Counted from the first letter of the stretch, positions 13,901-26,975 are shown. The stretch is 64,000 nt of DNA from Lyophyllum atratum (GCA_014905825.1 JACGCN010000006.1:2232001-2296000), one strand, 5' to 3'. Notes: generated by a model not told the origin, from the sequence alone. Numbers and translations: made by a program.

Positions 13901-14982
13901 CTCAGTTTGATTGTCGTTCTTGCTGGAATTGATGGCATCCAAACCAAGCAGTAGTTGAGCTGGCCATTCGGACGGGTTCTAATACAAAGTTAGCCCTTAG
14001 AGCATTTGGCCGACTTCCTCTTTGCTTACCACCTCCAAACTGCGCTGCCACGCTGCCAGGGCCTTTGGCTTGTGGTCCAAGGCCCAAAAACACAACCCGA
14101 TACCTATTCGAGGGTCAGGTATACAATGAGGGTTGTATCTCAAAACGTCCTGGAAGATCTTAAGAGCATCCCGAAAGTTCCTTCGGGCGTATAGAATCCG
14201 CGCCTGAGCATGTCAGCTAGAACTCAGAGACCGGGGAGAAGATGACATACCTTCCCCAGAAGTGCGACGAGATTTGTGGGCTTCTCAATTAAAACGCCAT
14301 CGAACGAACGTAGCGCATCATCCATGGACCTGGTAGCAAGTTGTTGGATACCTTGAGAGACCCATGAAAACGGTTAATTCAAATAAGACCAGGAAATATT
14401 CCATACCACGCGTCAAAAATGATAGCGTCCCACCCACACCTTCTCCTGACTCTGCCCCCACCCTCTCGCCTGTATTGAGCAACTGGGCTGCTTCGCGATA
14501 GTATTCTTCCTTTGACTTCTCACCAGTCATGACATCTTGGCCTGTTAGGCGGCGAAATGTTGTAAGAGGTTGTGCAAGTAATAAGAATGGTAGATACTCA
14601 CGAGCGTCAGGTAGAACGAGTTTGGGAGCTTTCCGAGCATATGCAATCTGTATATTGGCGAGCAGAGAATATATAGGCAGGAGAGAAGAGGCAGATCCAT
14701 TCGCCTGGAATGCTACAGGAAGTATTAGATAGGCTTCAAGGAGCATCGCGGCCACACACATTCGATAGCACTGCGCGCAATTTTCTCTGCTGCTTCCAGA
14801 TATCCTCGACGCCAGTACTCTCCAGCCAACTTCGTCCAAACCCATATCTTGCATTGTCCATCCTTTAACAGGTCCAAGACATCCTCGGGGTTTGGATCAA
14901 GGTTATCAAGGTCAATTGTAATGACTTCTTGACCGCCAAGCTCGATATCCACTGAACGTCCGGGAGGTGCGAGGTCATCCAT
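10989..14982 (-). CDS. CTR9: Paf1 complex subunit Ctr9 (TPR protein)
   Basis: A multi-exon minus-strand gene with ATG at 14982 and stop at 10989-10991. The N-terminus matches Ctr9 (GGQEVITIDLDNLDPNPED), followed by repeated TPR helices such as YLEAAEKIARSAIE, LNNIAALHHLEEHFPDARS, VLYNLARVYEDQGE and GSVYFNMGHCYYARDEFDRA. The C-terminal part is a long Glu/Lys/Arg helix and then an acidic/basic low-complexity tail (KPKKTRKPKTDVGSGEEG). A last intron of 57 nt with a GTACGT donor and CTAAT branch site gives the end KSKAMLSDTDDEMS. Ctr9 is the scaffold of the Paf1 complex and works in RNA polymerase II elongation and in H2B-ubiquitin and H3K4-methyl deposition. I did not fix every internal exon border. 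Confidence 0.93.
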
Positions 14983-15961
14983 CACGTCGGTCTAGATTTG
15001 GGGCTCCAGATATGATACGTTTCACGGGTATGAAGCGGACGTTGACCCAGATGGCGAGGAAGTCGGGCGTCAGTCTGGGTCAGTGGAGTCGCGTAGCTTT
15101 GAACTTGAACGGGAATTCTGCAATTTCCCAGTTGTTTACTCTTGTATACCAACGCCTTCCTTGGTACATCATTTACGCTCGCTAGTCAACTAGTCATATT
15201 GGATCAATGTACAGTATGTTGAACGTTCAACGTCCGAACTTTGAAGTACATCGTTTCCTCGAAAATGCGCAGGCACGATTTTTGGGTCGTCATACGAGAG
15301 GATGAAATGCGCCGCTAAGAACCTTATGACAACCGGAAAGGGTTATTTATGTCCGGCACCTAAATTAAGAGGCACATTAGTACGGTGACCGATATCGACG
15401 CGAGGGAAAGGTCTCAACAAGGTCTCAATTGCTGGGAAATCTCGTAGCAAAGATATTTAATTCCTCAGCGACTTTGACAGGACACATACAGAACGAGGGA
15501 ACTCAGGGGAACTCAGACTCAGAGGGACTGAAGGTAATTTTGAAGAGGAAGTGAAGAAGAAGTCAGGTTTCACCTGTGCGCTTAGAGATAGGCGTAGTTT
15601 CCAGTGAAAGAATGGTATATGGTGATTGCAAGGCCTGGCCAGAGGCGTAACGATACTAGCTGCGACATGTTGAAGTTTTGAGGAGCAAAGGCAACTTGTT
15701 GTGATTTGGCTTGATCGTGTAATCTAAGCGTGGGAGCAAACTCTTTCCCACCCCGGCAAACTCTACCAGCAGCCAAACCTACCCAAAACCGACCGTGAAC
15801 GTCGTTCAAGCCGACCTTAAGCCCCGCAGCTTCACGGTATGTCTCTATCATGATGCATATACCCCCAGGAAGAAGAACGAAGCGATTCGAGCATGTTCGA
15901 GGGTGGATGCGTTTTGTTGGTGTCGGATGTTGACGATTCGATTTGCAACAGGTTTTACAAC
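14983..15961. other. Divergent promoter region CTR9 / RPS0 with probable 5' UTR intron
   Basis: Spacer of 979 bp between divergent ATGs. The stretch 15837-15951 has intron features (GTATGT donor, GCAACAG acceptor) directly before the RPS0 ATG, so RPS0 probably carries a 115-nt 5' UTR intron, as many fungal ribosomal protein genes do. I looked for a box C/D snoRNA in it: ATGATGC is near box C but no CTGA box D was found. Confidence 0.45.
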
Positions 15962-16964
15962 ATGGCCTCGAAGCTACCATCCGTTCTTGCCGCTACCGAG
16001 GAGGAGATTCAGCTCCTTTTGGCTGCGCAATGCCACATCGGCACCAAAAACTGCGATAAGCAGATGGAGCCCTACGTTTGGAAGAGGAGGAATGACGGTA
16101 CGTCTACTCTTAACGAGAACTCATCTTTCGGCTACAGCTGGTATCTTCAGGAATCCATATCCTCAACATTGGCAAAACCTGGGAGAAGCTTGTACTCGCA
16201 GCTCGCATCATCGCCGCCGTCGAGAACCCTAACGATGTTTGCGTCATTTCGGCCCGCCCCTACGGACACCGTGCCGTCCTCAAATACGCTGCCAACACTG
16301 GCGCTCAAGCTATTGCCGGCCGTTTCACTCCCGGTTCCTTCACTAACTACATCACGCGGTCGTTCAAGGAGCCCCGACTTATCATTGTGACCGACCCCCG
16401 CGTTGATCACCAGGCAATCCGTGAAGCGTCTTACGTCAACATCCCCGTTATCGCTCTCTGCGATACTGATGCGCCCCTCAAATTCGTCGATGTCGCCATC
16501 CCTACGAACAACAAGACAAGACACTCGATCGGTCTCATCTGGTGGTTGTTAGCTCGTGAGGTCTTAAGACTCAGGGGTACCATTCCCCGTACCAGCGACG
16601 GATGGAATGTCATGGTGGATATGTTCTTCTACAGGGATCCCGAAGAGGTTGAGAAGCAGCAACAAGAGGAAGCGGCGGCTAAGCTTGCCGCCCAGCAGGG
16701 TGCTGCCGTTGAGGGTGCTGCCGAGCAGTGGGATGTGGCTGGTGCTACTCAAGTTGGAGGTATCAACCCTGCCTTGGCCGGGGATGGTGGTAAGATTGAG
16801 TTCTTAGTAGCGCTCTGCCTTTGCTCATTTTTCATGTTCAAGGTGCTCTCGACTGGGCTGCCGAGCCCGCCCCCGGCGGGCAGACCGACTGGGCTGCTGA
16901 GCCTACTGCTGCTGGTGGATGGGGCGCAGAGACGGCCACTCCTGGCGCGACCGGATGGGATTAG
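15962..16964 (+). CDS. RPS0: 40S ribosomal protein S0 (uS2, RPSA family)
   Basis: Three exons (15962-16097, 16151-16789, 16843-16964) give 298 aa. The uS2 signatures are clear: [58 protein letters not shown] and [12 protein letters not shown]. The C-terminal tail holds the repeated Trp motifs typical of eukaryotic uS2 ([30 protein letters not shown]). It is needed for 20S to 18S rRNA maturation and sits on the small-subunit surface near the mRNA exit. A leader intron is likely. Confidence 0.97.
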
Positions 16965-17169
16965 CCGTTTTGACTATCTATTATGCGGATCGTGTAGTCA
17001 CCAAAATGATAGCATTCCCTTCTATGCATTCGAATCCAACCTAAGCTTGATTGACTGCAATGTATGTAATTGGGATGGATAAGATGGTAAGATCAGTGGT
17101 AGCTTATATAACTGCTGTGAGCTCCATTAAGGTTATTTCCGCATCAAACATGGCCACCTCTGTCTTGCC

Positions 17170-20100
17170 ATGGGCAGCAATGGAAACCACTGCTCTTTCG
17201 TTCTCCTCGCCGAGTTTCACATCTTCGAGGGAGCGCAGCTAAAATATCAGTTTCCTCAACCATTAGGCGTCGATGAGGGGTGCGAGACCTGGTAGTTTTG
17301 AGGATAATGCGTTAATCAACCACTTTGCAGGGTTCTTGCCATGTCCATGCTGCCCGATGGGGCGGAGACGCAACTAGACGACTGGACGATCTTCTTTCTC
17401 AACCAGACCCCGTTCAATACGATCTCCCCCGTGTTGGCACTCGACACACCGGAAGTGAAAGCGGTTCCTCTACCTGATGAACACCGAGATCTCGCGACGG
17501 ACAAGCCAGATCTACTATGTGTTCTGAACCTGGTTCGCACGAAGCACGATAAGACCTGGGATCGGTGCGTGCTATAGACCTAATCTCATCCCTCGTGCTT
17601 CATGATCCTGCCCTTTCGTAGAGGTGCCAAGGTTCTTGCGCTCGCCATCTGTACAAGACACCCGTTTATACAGATATTCAAGGTGTGTCTAAGATCAATA
17701 TTGTATCACAAGTTTACTCAAACCCGTTTTCTCGATTCTCAAGCCCTTTCTACTGATGGCTCTCGACGACTACTTTTCAGATCCATCTCAGGACTGCCTC
17801 GCCCGTCTTTTCGACGCAGTCAACGCGATGGACCTATCCGGAGCTCCCCTTCTGACACGCCAGGAAAAGCTTGTCATGCGTTCATCGGAGAGGAAAGATA
17901 TCTTTTCGGAGAAGTTCGCTCATCTGGCGCCTCGCGACACGCAGCAGAATTGGAACGGGAGCAATCCTGGATCCGGAGCAAAATCGATCATGCAACACCG
18001 GTCCACAAACTCAGGAGAGTCGTATTCAAGTTTTGAGGAGGGAGTTCTCTCGCGACATCGAGAACGGGCTCAGGATGAAATCCGCGCACGTGAACGAGAG
18101 CTGCCACAGAGACGAGATCGTAACGAGACGGACAGTTCCACGGTCGCGGCTTCAGCACATCCCGGAAGTACCAACCAGGAGTCCCTTGATGATTCGTCTT
18201 TCTCTCTCGGAGGAAGCGCTGTCTGGGTTGGGGACGAGAGCGGTCTTGACCTTGCAGTCAAAGACAACGGTGACGCTTCGAGTGTAATCTCCTTGGTTGG
18301 CAGCAACACGATGGTCGCATCCTCTCGAAAACGCCGATCTACCGACGCATCTTCCCTGTCTTCTCAAGCTCACTCTAGAGACAACATGGTGCGAGCGCCA
18401 GGAAATGCGATGCCGTCATATTATGATCCCCATTTACGTTCTGGACTGGCGAAGGATACCCACTTTTATCACACCAGTGTAGCTTACAAGGATCACCAAC
18501 TCCCAATCAAGATGCCCCTTTCAACTTTTCCAGAAGAAGTTGGAGATGTGCGTGGCTCACTCCTCTGTCACTTCCTGACGAATGCGTGTTGATGCAAAAT
18601 TCTAGTACTCCCTCATCACTCTTATCAAAGAGTTCTCCTCCCACCAACTTGTTTCGGGACCCCAACATCCTCATTTGCATACCAATGGACCACAAACGCA
18701 TCCCATTATTATCTTGTTCAATGCCCTCGTCACCGGAAAACGTATCATCTTCCTCGGCCACAAAAGACCTGCTGGCGAAGTGTCAAGCTTCGTCCTTTCG
18801 GCCTGCGCCCTCGGCTCTGGTTGTGGGGCTATACTCAGAGGCTTCATCGAACGCGCATTTCCGTATGCTAATCTCAACAACAGAGATGAATGGGAATCCG
18901 TGTACGCGTCTACACTTCCTTCACCGTTCTCTATTACTCATGTCATGCCAGGCCAGCATACATAGCAGGTGTGACGAACCCAATCTTTGAAGCTTTGGGC
19001 GCTTGGGATCTCCTTCTAGTTATCGGTGCTGGGACCGTCACCGTAGCTAAAGATATCCACTCCACGTACCCAGTCACTCCTACCCCGAGTTTCGGGGCGC
19101 CCGTGATCACCCGGAGTGGGACACTCAAGGCTGAATCCTCGATAGGGAGTGAAGAGGACGGGCGGGCGGGGACGAGCCAAGCGGGGAAACCTGACTATAT
19201 CAAGGCTGACAACAACGCCGACAAACTCTTCATTGAAGATGTTAGTAAACTTATCTTTATCATCCATGCCTGTCCTGGCTTATGTGCTATTAAGCTCCGA
19301 TCAGCTATCGATGACCACTTTGGCGAAAGCCTCGTGAGGATGCGTTTTACGGAGTATGTCACACGATTTGTACGCCTGGCGTCCCGATACGAGGAAGAAG
19401 TCACCGGCTCCACCAAGATTGGATTCCCATCTTCTTCATTTACGGAGCTCCCGGGACGCCACCCGCAGTTAGGGAGTGGCATCGCGTTCCCCGACGAAGC
19501 GACGTGTGTCAAGGAGCTTACTGCAAATGCGCAACGCATCGAGGCTTGGCGGAAAACGAACAGTTACCAGTACTGTGTTGCGGTGAATACACTGCCCTGG
19601 CCGCTATATTTAACATTTCACGCTACTTACGAGTCAAACCAGGATGTTGCGAAGTTTCAGACGAACAGTGCAATCAAAGGATTCGATGTTTTGCACCAGC
19701 TCTTCCGTCTCAGGCACGCGAAGACAATGCCTGACTCTGAGGCATCTACGATTATGCGCACCTTTGCGGATAATGTCAAGACGTACGAACAGGTAGTCGA
19801 GGTGGGTCTGCTTTCGAATATTATTTTTTACGCCGAATGAAAACACGTTCTTGAAATCCGTAGCTGTTATCATACCTTATACCCTACGGTGGCGGACTTC
19901 TGCATTTGGGTTTTGGTCTCTTCCACCAAAAGGAGGCGGTCCGAGAGTCTACCGTTGATCTTTTCAACCAGCTTCGCGCTTATCCCGTACGTATAAAACA
20001 GTCTTGCGCCCCGACTTTCCGAGATGAAGCGCTTACATTGTCTTCGCGATCAGGTCGGTGTGCTTTTCCTCCAGTCGCTCAACCACTTCCAGCGATATGC

Positions 20101-20236
20101 CTATGTCCGCCAGGCCCACTCCCGAGAAAAGCGGACACTGAGTGAGCAACAACAGCACCAACAGTCTGCTCAACCATTTCCCTCAAGAACACATTCAAAC
20201 TCTATCGTTGGAGGGGGATTGAACGGCTCCTTTTAG
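17170..20236 (+). CDS. AFI1: Afi1/MesA-like Arf3 docking protein (Afi1 plus SPA domains)
   Basis: Nine or ten exons: 17170-17279, 17331-17564, 17622-17682, 17744-18547, 18606-18901, 18952-19240, 19295-19801, 19864-19986, 20054-20236, giving 868 aa; an in-frame 60-nt GT-AG stretch inside the seventh may be one more intron (about 848 aa). The N-terminal docking domain begins MGSNGNHCSFVLLAEF. A Ser-rich linker separates it from the SPA region, with the hallmark strings PIIILFNALVTGKRIIFLGH, ILRGFIERAFPYANL and AYIAGVTNPIFEALGAWDLL. This DENN-related family binds the Arf3/ARF6 GTPase and stabilises the polarity axis at growing tips. The start at 17170 was chosen because it gives the conserved first strand; it lies only 205 bp after RPS0. 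Confidence 0.9.
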
Positions 20237-22233
20237 CTCCATCAGGACCTTCGCATTCTTTCTGCATGCTGCAGTCGCGACTGCGCACCTCTCAGCATCA
20301 TGCATAATGAGCCAGGGTCCAGGATCGTCTGGCATTTTATTTTTATGTTCTGTTCTGTTTTGGAATTCATTCTTGTTCTTGTCATCCACAATGTATAAAC
20401 TCACAAGGGTCTGCGTGATGAGGAGCCGAGCTGCCGACACGACTAAGCACTGCTAGTTGCCGAATGTTACTCTCAGGAAGCTCCAAGCCGCGCTCATGCT
20501 TCTCATCAACTCCTAGATCAAGAAGCTCAGGATCTGTGAGCGCTGCGACGCGGGGCGATTGATTGGACATCAGCGTCGGGTTGGACGGGGACCCCGCGTC
20601 GCTTAAGCCCCTGCCAATGCGACGCGAGAATTCTCAGAAGACCAACAGAAGACAGCGAGTGGACACTGCATGGTGTGACAGACTACGATATAGCAACATC
20701 ATCGCACACAACGCGAATTTGATTTTGAGGGAGCCGTGAACCAAAAGTAGATGTAGGAGAAACTTCTACGTGCGTTTCAAGTTGATTGACAACGCAAGAA
20801 ACCAAGTGCCGTCCGCGGCGTCCGTCATGCATATTGCATACCATACGAGCACATCAAAAGCGCTAAAAGCCGACATTTGTGGGAAGAGGTTGGATCAGCA
20901 ACACCGTAAGGACAGGGTGATCCTTGGACAGATGCCTGACTCGGAGTCGTTGGTATACCTTATGGACGTCTGGGCTTGAAGTTCGAGCTTCTCGGTCGTC
21001 CCCCATTCGTCTGGTATCAGTTAAAAATTCCATTCTAATTTCAGTCTACGCTGGACTGGGCTTGAAAACATATACGAGTAAATTGACCAAAGGACAAATG
21101 TTAAGCCATCCGCCACCGTGTTTGAGATGTCGGAAGGTCGGATAACGTCCCGCTGAGGTTCCGACCTGCATCGGAGCCGAACATTTTGTGCCGCGATGTG
21201 ACACCAACCGAAGCCATTATGTGTGGTCCTTGCAGCACATAACGATTTCGAGAACGAGCATGTGAGTTGCCATGTAAACTCATGGATTTCTTGACTTGAA
21301 GGGACGAAACGTGGCCAGTAGTCATGCGTCATCTGGTCTTTTGGTCAGGATATCGATTTTGATGCCGTGCCTAGCGCTTGTTAAGATTCAAGATTAGCCC
21401 CTGGAATACCTTGTCTTGCGGAGCATCTGGGGACTCCGGATGAACTGATATCGATCTTTGTTGAATTCAAGGCATAGCAAAGACATAGGAGTCTAGTAAC
21501 GTACTTACTACTCGGTGACCTCTTCGGATGCAGCGCCGGTTTGAGACTTGCTCGAGGACGAGGCCAGTACGAGGCCCTGGGGTCGGCAGATAACGTGGTT
21601 TATTGATCGTTTGATGCGGGTGTCGGTATTTTCAGAAACAAGGTCATAGGTGGCCGCGTTTCCCTGTAAGAGCATCCTGAAATCAAACCGTTCCGACTTC
21701 CTAGATAGGATACGACGTGATGGAATCTGACTGAACCTATATTATCGACATTATCACCTTTTGTTCGAGACTGAGATGATGCCGGACCGAAGAGGAAGTG
21801 CGGCATTCTTTGACCGGTGTGAGATGCGTTCTGGAGGGCAGCTCATGGGCTTTCGGAGGGGATGGGAGGGGAGGGGAGAGCAACAGGTAGCTCTGTTGTC
21901 TACGAAACGGCAGGCGCGTATACGTGGGGGTACGACCTTGAACGTCGCGACGTGACGGAGGACGGCTGTGCAGTACCGTGTAGTCGGCCGGGTTAAACAG
22001 TAGAAAACAAAGTTGTATAATATGAGACTGGATTGCCGAAGTGCGGACCTATATCCGTCCATCCACATTCTCTCCTTTTCCTCAGTTCATGCTTCGTTCC
22101 GTGTCTTTGATCTTGTCTCTCTAGTCTTACTTTCTTTCCTTCGGTTTCCTCCTGCTTTGCGGCCATTACTGCCCTATCCGCTTCACACATCGGGCTTCAC
22201 TTCAACGCTTGTATATTTAGTTTCATATTCGTA
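20237..22233. other. Long intergenic region upstream of the Zn2Cys6 factor
   Basis: Two kilobases without a convincing gene. Short frames occur on both strands, but none joins by splicing into a recognisable protein. An 11-bp inverted repeat (GCGACGCGGGG at 20546-20556, CCCCGCGTCGC at 20592-20602, 35-nt loop) is present. The right part is T/C-rich before the ATG at 22234, as in fungal promoters and leaders. Confidence 0.5.
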
Positions 22234-24394
22234 ATGGCCAATAAAGCACAAGAGTCCCAAACCACCCTACAAAGAGGAAAGGCATGTCTGCGATGCCGGT
22301 AAGTTTGCCTCCTTTCCTCCGCGACCTCTACTTACTGCCTTCATGCAGAAAACGGAAGATGGTACGCCCCAGTGTCGTTGAACAGAATTGGCCGCTAATG
22401 TCGCGTCTATCTAGAGGTGCGATGGGACCAAGCCATCCTGTCAGCAGTGCGTCCGTGCAAAGAAAGGGGACACATGTGAATACGACGATGGCAAAGGCAA
22501 GACCAGGACGCAACTTCTTCGCGAAAACATCGCTCGGCTTGAGCAAAGAGTTCGGGAGCTCGAAGATCCTGAATACGTGTCCCCAGCGGTCGTTCTATAC
22601 GATCCCCATGCTCATTCGCGCTCCGGGTCATCATCTTCGTCTTTTAGTTCCCCGGGAGATACATCCATCTACACATCGCACTCCCCTTTGAGCTTCCCTT
22701 CGGGTATGTTTCCTGAGTCTGCTCACGAATAATACCATTTCTAAACTTCGCTGTCAGATTCGTCCCCCACGTCTCCCAACACATCTTGGACCTCCCTACA
22801 GCCTATCGCCTCACCTTCGCCTTCTCATTTCGCTCCGGAGATCTTCTTTGATGAGCACCAGACACGTTTCCAGCCGCCAGTGGAACTTGCGCGAATGCTG
22901 TAAGAGCTCCAATGCATCCTTCCTTCTTCATGTGACAAATTTCCAAATATCTAGCCTTGATATTTTCTCTCCTCATCGTCGCCAATGCGGACTTGATATT
23001 CATATGGGACGGCTCAAGGACACTCTGGCTACGCCTGAAGAGCAACGTCATCCCGCCCTTATGAATGCCATGTATCTCTGGGCCTGTTTTATTTCTCGAC
23101 CTGAGCCTCTTTGCCAGCATGAAGATCACTATCTCGGACTGGCCCTCGATGCACTGCGAGATGGCCTTCGGGATGGCGAGAAGATAATCGATATAATCCA
23201 AGGCTCATGTCTGCTGTCCATGTACTACCTAGCAAACGGGCGCATCTTGGAGGGAAGTTATCATGCCACCGCAGCTGCGGCCGTTGCTGTCCAGTGTGGT
23301 CTTCATTTGAACACGCACCAAGAGCAGACTTGGCCTAGCGACCCTCAGGAGCCCTACGATACGAAGCCGTCGCGGACTGGCGTCAAGGAAGGCGAGCGCA
23401 TTCTAGCATTCTGGCAGGTGTACAACTTGGATCGTTGCTGGTCGGTCATACTTCGCAAACCCTCCATCATCCCCGACGGACTTGACCCTCGTCAGTCGAT
23501 CAACTGCCCCTGGCCTCAGGCCTGGGCAGAGTACGAAGCGGCAAGTCTGACGGCATTCCATCTATACATAACTTGACAATTTCTGCTCACTAGGGTCATA
23601 TTAATGTCGACGTTCCTTTCCAGACCATAAAGGGATTCATGGATGGTGATGTGTCCCCCAGTGCCTTCTCGACTCAAGCTCTCCGCGTCAAAGCCTCCGC
23701 CCTTTTCTCCCGCGCTGACCAGCTCTCTAGCAGCTGGGACCCAAGTACGTCTTCCCTTCGTTCCTTTTTCACGGTCCTCATTTTTGTCACAGGGGTCAAG
23801 CAAACGTCAACCTGCACGCAGGAGATTCAAGCGCTTGAGACAACAATTGGTCAATTTATAACGACTTTGATGCCCCTCGATCAAGTGGATACGATGTCCC
23901 ATGAAGACAAGCACACTACACTAGCAGCTCACACCCTCGCCCACACAGCGTTGATTCAGCTCTATCGACTTTTCATGCAGGATGATCCTGCTGTGTTTGA
24001 CAAGTGCTCTCGCTCTGCGAGGGCGTGTGTCTCCGTCGTCAAACACATCAGCGAACGGGATTTCAACTTCCTCGATCCCATCATCGGTGTATGTATCCAT
24101 CTAGCCATCTCTGCAATGCTTCCTCACCTTTTTTTTTTTGTATAAAGCCCTGCTGGTCGTATGCCGCGGACACGCTAATTATGGAGCTTGAGACACAGGA
24201 AGCTGCGTGGACTCTCATGGACACCGACGTTCGAAATCAAATCACTACTCTTCTTTATGCCATGACGACTCTCAGCCCTCGCCTGCCGATTGTTGGTACG
24301 TAACTAGTGTCATGAGCCTTTCTGCGTCTACTGACGCCCCTTTGATCTAGCTATCGCAGCTGCCAAAGTCCAGAAGAGACTTGCCGAACTATAA
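22234..24394 (+). CDS. Zn2Cys6 fungal transcription factor with Fungal_trans domain
   Basis: Multi-exon gene from ATG 22234 to TAA 24392-24394. The zinc cluster is assembled from three exons (22234-22298, 22348-22360, 22415-22703) and reads CLRCRKRKMRC, then CDGTKPSCQQCVRAKKGDTC: spacing C-X2-C-X6-C-X6-C-X2-C-X8-C, the GAL4-type fold. A leucine-rich helix follows (LLRENIARLEQRVRELED), a likely dimer coiled coil. Downstream is the middle homology region (LDIFSPHRRQCG, NAMYLWACFISRP, GSCLLSMYYLANGR, AFWQVYNLDRCWSV), typical of the xylanolytic-regulator-like family. It should bind DNA as a dimer in the nucleus; its targets cannot be read from sequence. The gene is preceded by a 2-kb spacer, suggesting complex control. 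Confidence 0.9.
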
Positions 24395-25577
24395 TCCTCG
24401 GAAATCTTCAAAAGTGGACTTCTCATCGCTATTCTATCTCGAACATTTATTATCGGACAGCTACTGCACTGCTCTGGACTTTGCTTTGGACGTTATTTCG
24501 CTCACGGACACTTAGGAGTTTTAGTCGGATTCTGCCTGGCACTCTTATGAGGCCAATGGACACTAGACGAACTCTCGCCCCCACGGACATCTTTGACTTA
24601 GCCACCTCCTCTCCTACCCCATTTTCATGCCCGCTTTACGACGTGTCTTTCATGCTCCCCCGTTACATCGGATTTTTTGCTACGGACTATACCTCTGCAC
24701 CCAAAACCGACCCAGACCTACCAAAATGTATTTTTTAGATATCTTCGGACTACTGTACTATATCCTCCACCCACCCTGCTACCCTTAATTTGTCTATAAT
24801 GCTTCCACTCACACTCATCGGCTGCGAAGCTGGCCATCGTCTCCACACAGCAGTGCCCTTATTATTCATGCAGCGCATTTGTCGGTGCATACTCCCCTGT
24901 TGTATTACTGGGGCTGGGGCTTTTGGACTTTTATTACCGCTTTAAAGGCTGGTCTCCACTCTCTTTACCTTTTATATTGACATTATCGCGTACTTATAGG
25001 CTACGGACCTGCATTTTATCATGCGCATACCGAATAGTCGAATTTTACACCCTGTATCGTTTCGTCGTGTTTCACAAGTCAGTTGTACATAGCACTCAAC
25101 TTAATGAACGGCTTTGACTTGGTAGACATTCTTGAAGAGTGATTTGCAGTAGTAGTAGTATTTCACTGGCATGGTGCAATCACTGAACGCCAGGGTTCTG
25201 AGACTATCCCAACGTTAAGTACAGGCAAGCTAACTATTTCTATTATACATCTTCGTATCGGGCCCATAATCACAACTTCCAGCGGGCGAACAAGCTTCAG
25301 CACTTCAGCCTTCGACGTCGAACACTTTGTAGTTTGGACAAAACCGGTTAAAATTATCTGTGGGCCTGTGGCCAATCATAGGGCAATGATTACTTACATA
25401 ATAGAATAAAGTTCCATGGGGCAGCAAATGATCTCTCATTCAGAATCATACTCGACGCTCTCCCCTTCTGAATTTTACTGAGGGCCCTGAGCGTAAGCTG
25501 GCCAAAGTACGCACTCCTTAGTGGATTCCGACTTCGTGACTGTCTCCGTCCAACAGTCAAGGGGTGGAGAGCATGGT
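24395..25577. other. Intergenic region
   Basis: About 1.2 kb between two tandem genes. The first part is T-rich and presumably 3' UTR; a frame at 24481-24738 has no start context or conserved pattern and is not called. A (TAG)n-like short run sits near 25150. No RNA gene recognised. Confidence 0.5.
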
Positions 25578-26632
25578 ATGCAAGTGTCTACGGTCACAAT
25601 ATCATCGCAGAATATTGTCGCACTCGCTCAGACCACAATAGCATCAGTGGGCATTAAATGCGAATGGGGAAGTGGGAGAGATGTTTGTAATGTTGTGGTG
25701 GCATGCTGGGAATCTCTGCAGAAGGTGTGTCAATTAATGTCAAACACACCCCAGTTTTGTACACTCACACCGTCTGCCTTGATATTATAGCATTATCATC
25801 AGCATCTCTATGATGTGAGGTCCAAGAGACATGTAAGAGGATTGACTTGCTTGCAAATCACGACTAACAAAACGAGCATCCAGAAACACACCCAGCTTCA
25901 GTGCCAGCTACCAAGATGCAGTGCCCGCTTTCAGCCCTCTTTTGACGCACTACAAGATCACATTGTGACCTCGCATCTCTCTCGCGTCATAGTTGTCTGC
26001 CCCATTGACGGTATGTAAATTCAACATAGGTGAGGCATGAAGAATTAAACTTTGGCATCAATAAAGGTTGTCGGTCAGGAGGAGTTTTGCGGTCCAACAC
26101 GATCTCGAAGCATTTTGTGGATGAGCACTTACATCTGGATGGCAGAACTGTGCAGCTTCCTTCTGCAGTGCTGAAGCCGTCATGGAGGCCCTTCTACCCA
26201 TCCGAAGCCGTGAAACCGCCACCGCCACTCCCACACAACCCAAGCCCAGGATGTGTCCTCGTATCCACCTCCCCCGCTCCCCGAAGCCGCAAAAAACTCT
26301 CAACCTCCCCACCCACGTCCTCGCAGATTTCCACAGCGTTCGCCTCACCCCGGAAGCAATCTCGTAGACAGATTCCGAAGAAGGAGAAGGCGGACGACGA
26401 TGAGGATGAGTTGACGATCCCAGATTTTGCCCCGCTTCCCGGATACCCAGAGTCTGCCTGCCATGAACCCCAAGAGTTTGTCGTATGGCGCCGGCCGACT
26501 GTTTTAGACGTGGATGTCGCCCGACCGCAGCGCATGCATGAGGGCCCCATTAAAGAGACCCCCACCAGTATCTTGTATGAGGTGTTCGCGCAAAGGGTTG
26601 ATGAGCTGGAGCGTAAGAACCTCCTCTCGTAG
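25578..26632 (+). CDS. C2H2-like zinc-finger hypothetical protein
   Basis: Four exons (25578-25724, 25791-25832, 25884-26010, 26067-26632) give 293 aa. Residues ~65-125 hold two finger-like units: CQLPRCSARF then H and H (ALQDHIVTSH), and CPIDGCRSGG followed by ISKHFVDEH, with C2H2-like spacing though the second is loose. The second half is Pro/Ser-rich and basic (SRRQIPKKEK), followed by an acidic patch DDDEDE and a short C-terminal helix (EVFAQRVDELERK). A frame extends upstream to 25521 without ATG, so the start is uncertain. Possibly a transcription regulator; family not recognised. Confidence 0.55.
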
Positions 26633-26975
26633 CTCTGCTGTGGGGTTATAATTTATACCACTCCATACATGACGCTGGTGTATGTATTCGACGGTGGGCC
26701 ATCCTGATTTCTTGCGCAGAAGATGACCGAAAATAGAGGTGGATACGACGGGTCCCTGCTTGCTTGAAGCATTATAGTCTGCAGTTGGATATACTATCAC
26801 TATCACTATGATACATCGTAGCTCTAAATTAATCATTACTGTAAGTACCATAACATTACCTGGCATGCGATAAGATAAGATTTTTTTTCGGGACAGCTAT
26901 CATCCGAGTCCGGAGGACGACTTCACTGACTCACTCTGTATCCTTACTAGCAACCTCTCACTCCCACCATCTACA
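26633..26975. other. Intergenic spacer
   Basis: 343 bp between tandem genes. Contains a short repeated CTATCACTATCACTAT near 26792 and a T-run before the next gene. Nothing else seen. Confidence 0.4.

Noticed and set aside
15837..15951. Possible box C/D snoRNA in the RPS0 leader intron
   Set aside because: Only a near-match to box C (ATGATGC) was seen; no box D (CTGA) or terminal stem.
15582..15980. 132-aa minus-strand frame with several Cys
   Set aside because: Overlaps the RPS0 leader and first exon; no conserved pattern and no splice partner.
24481..24738. 85-aa plus-strand frame after the Zn2Cys6 gene
   Set aside because: Low-information sequence in the probable 3' UTR; no start context or homologous feature.
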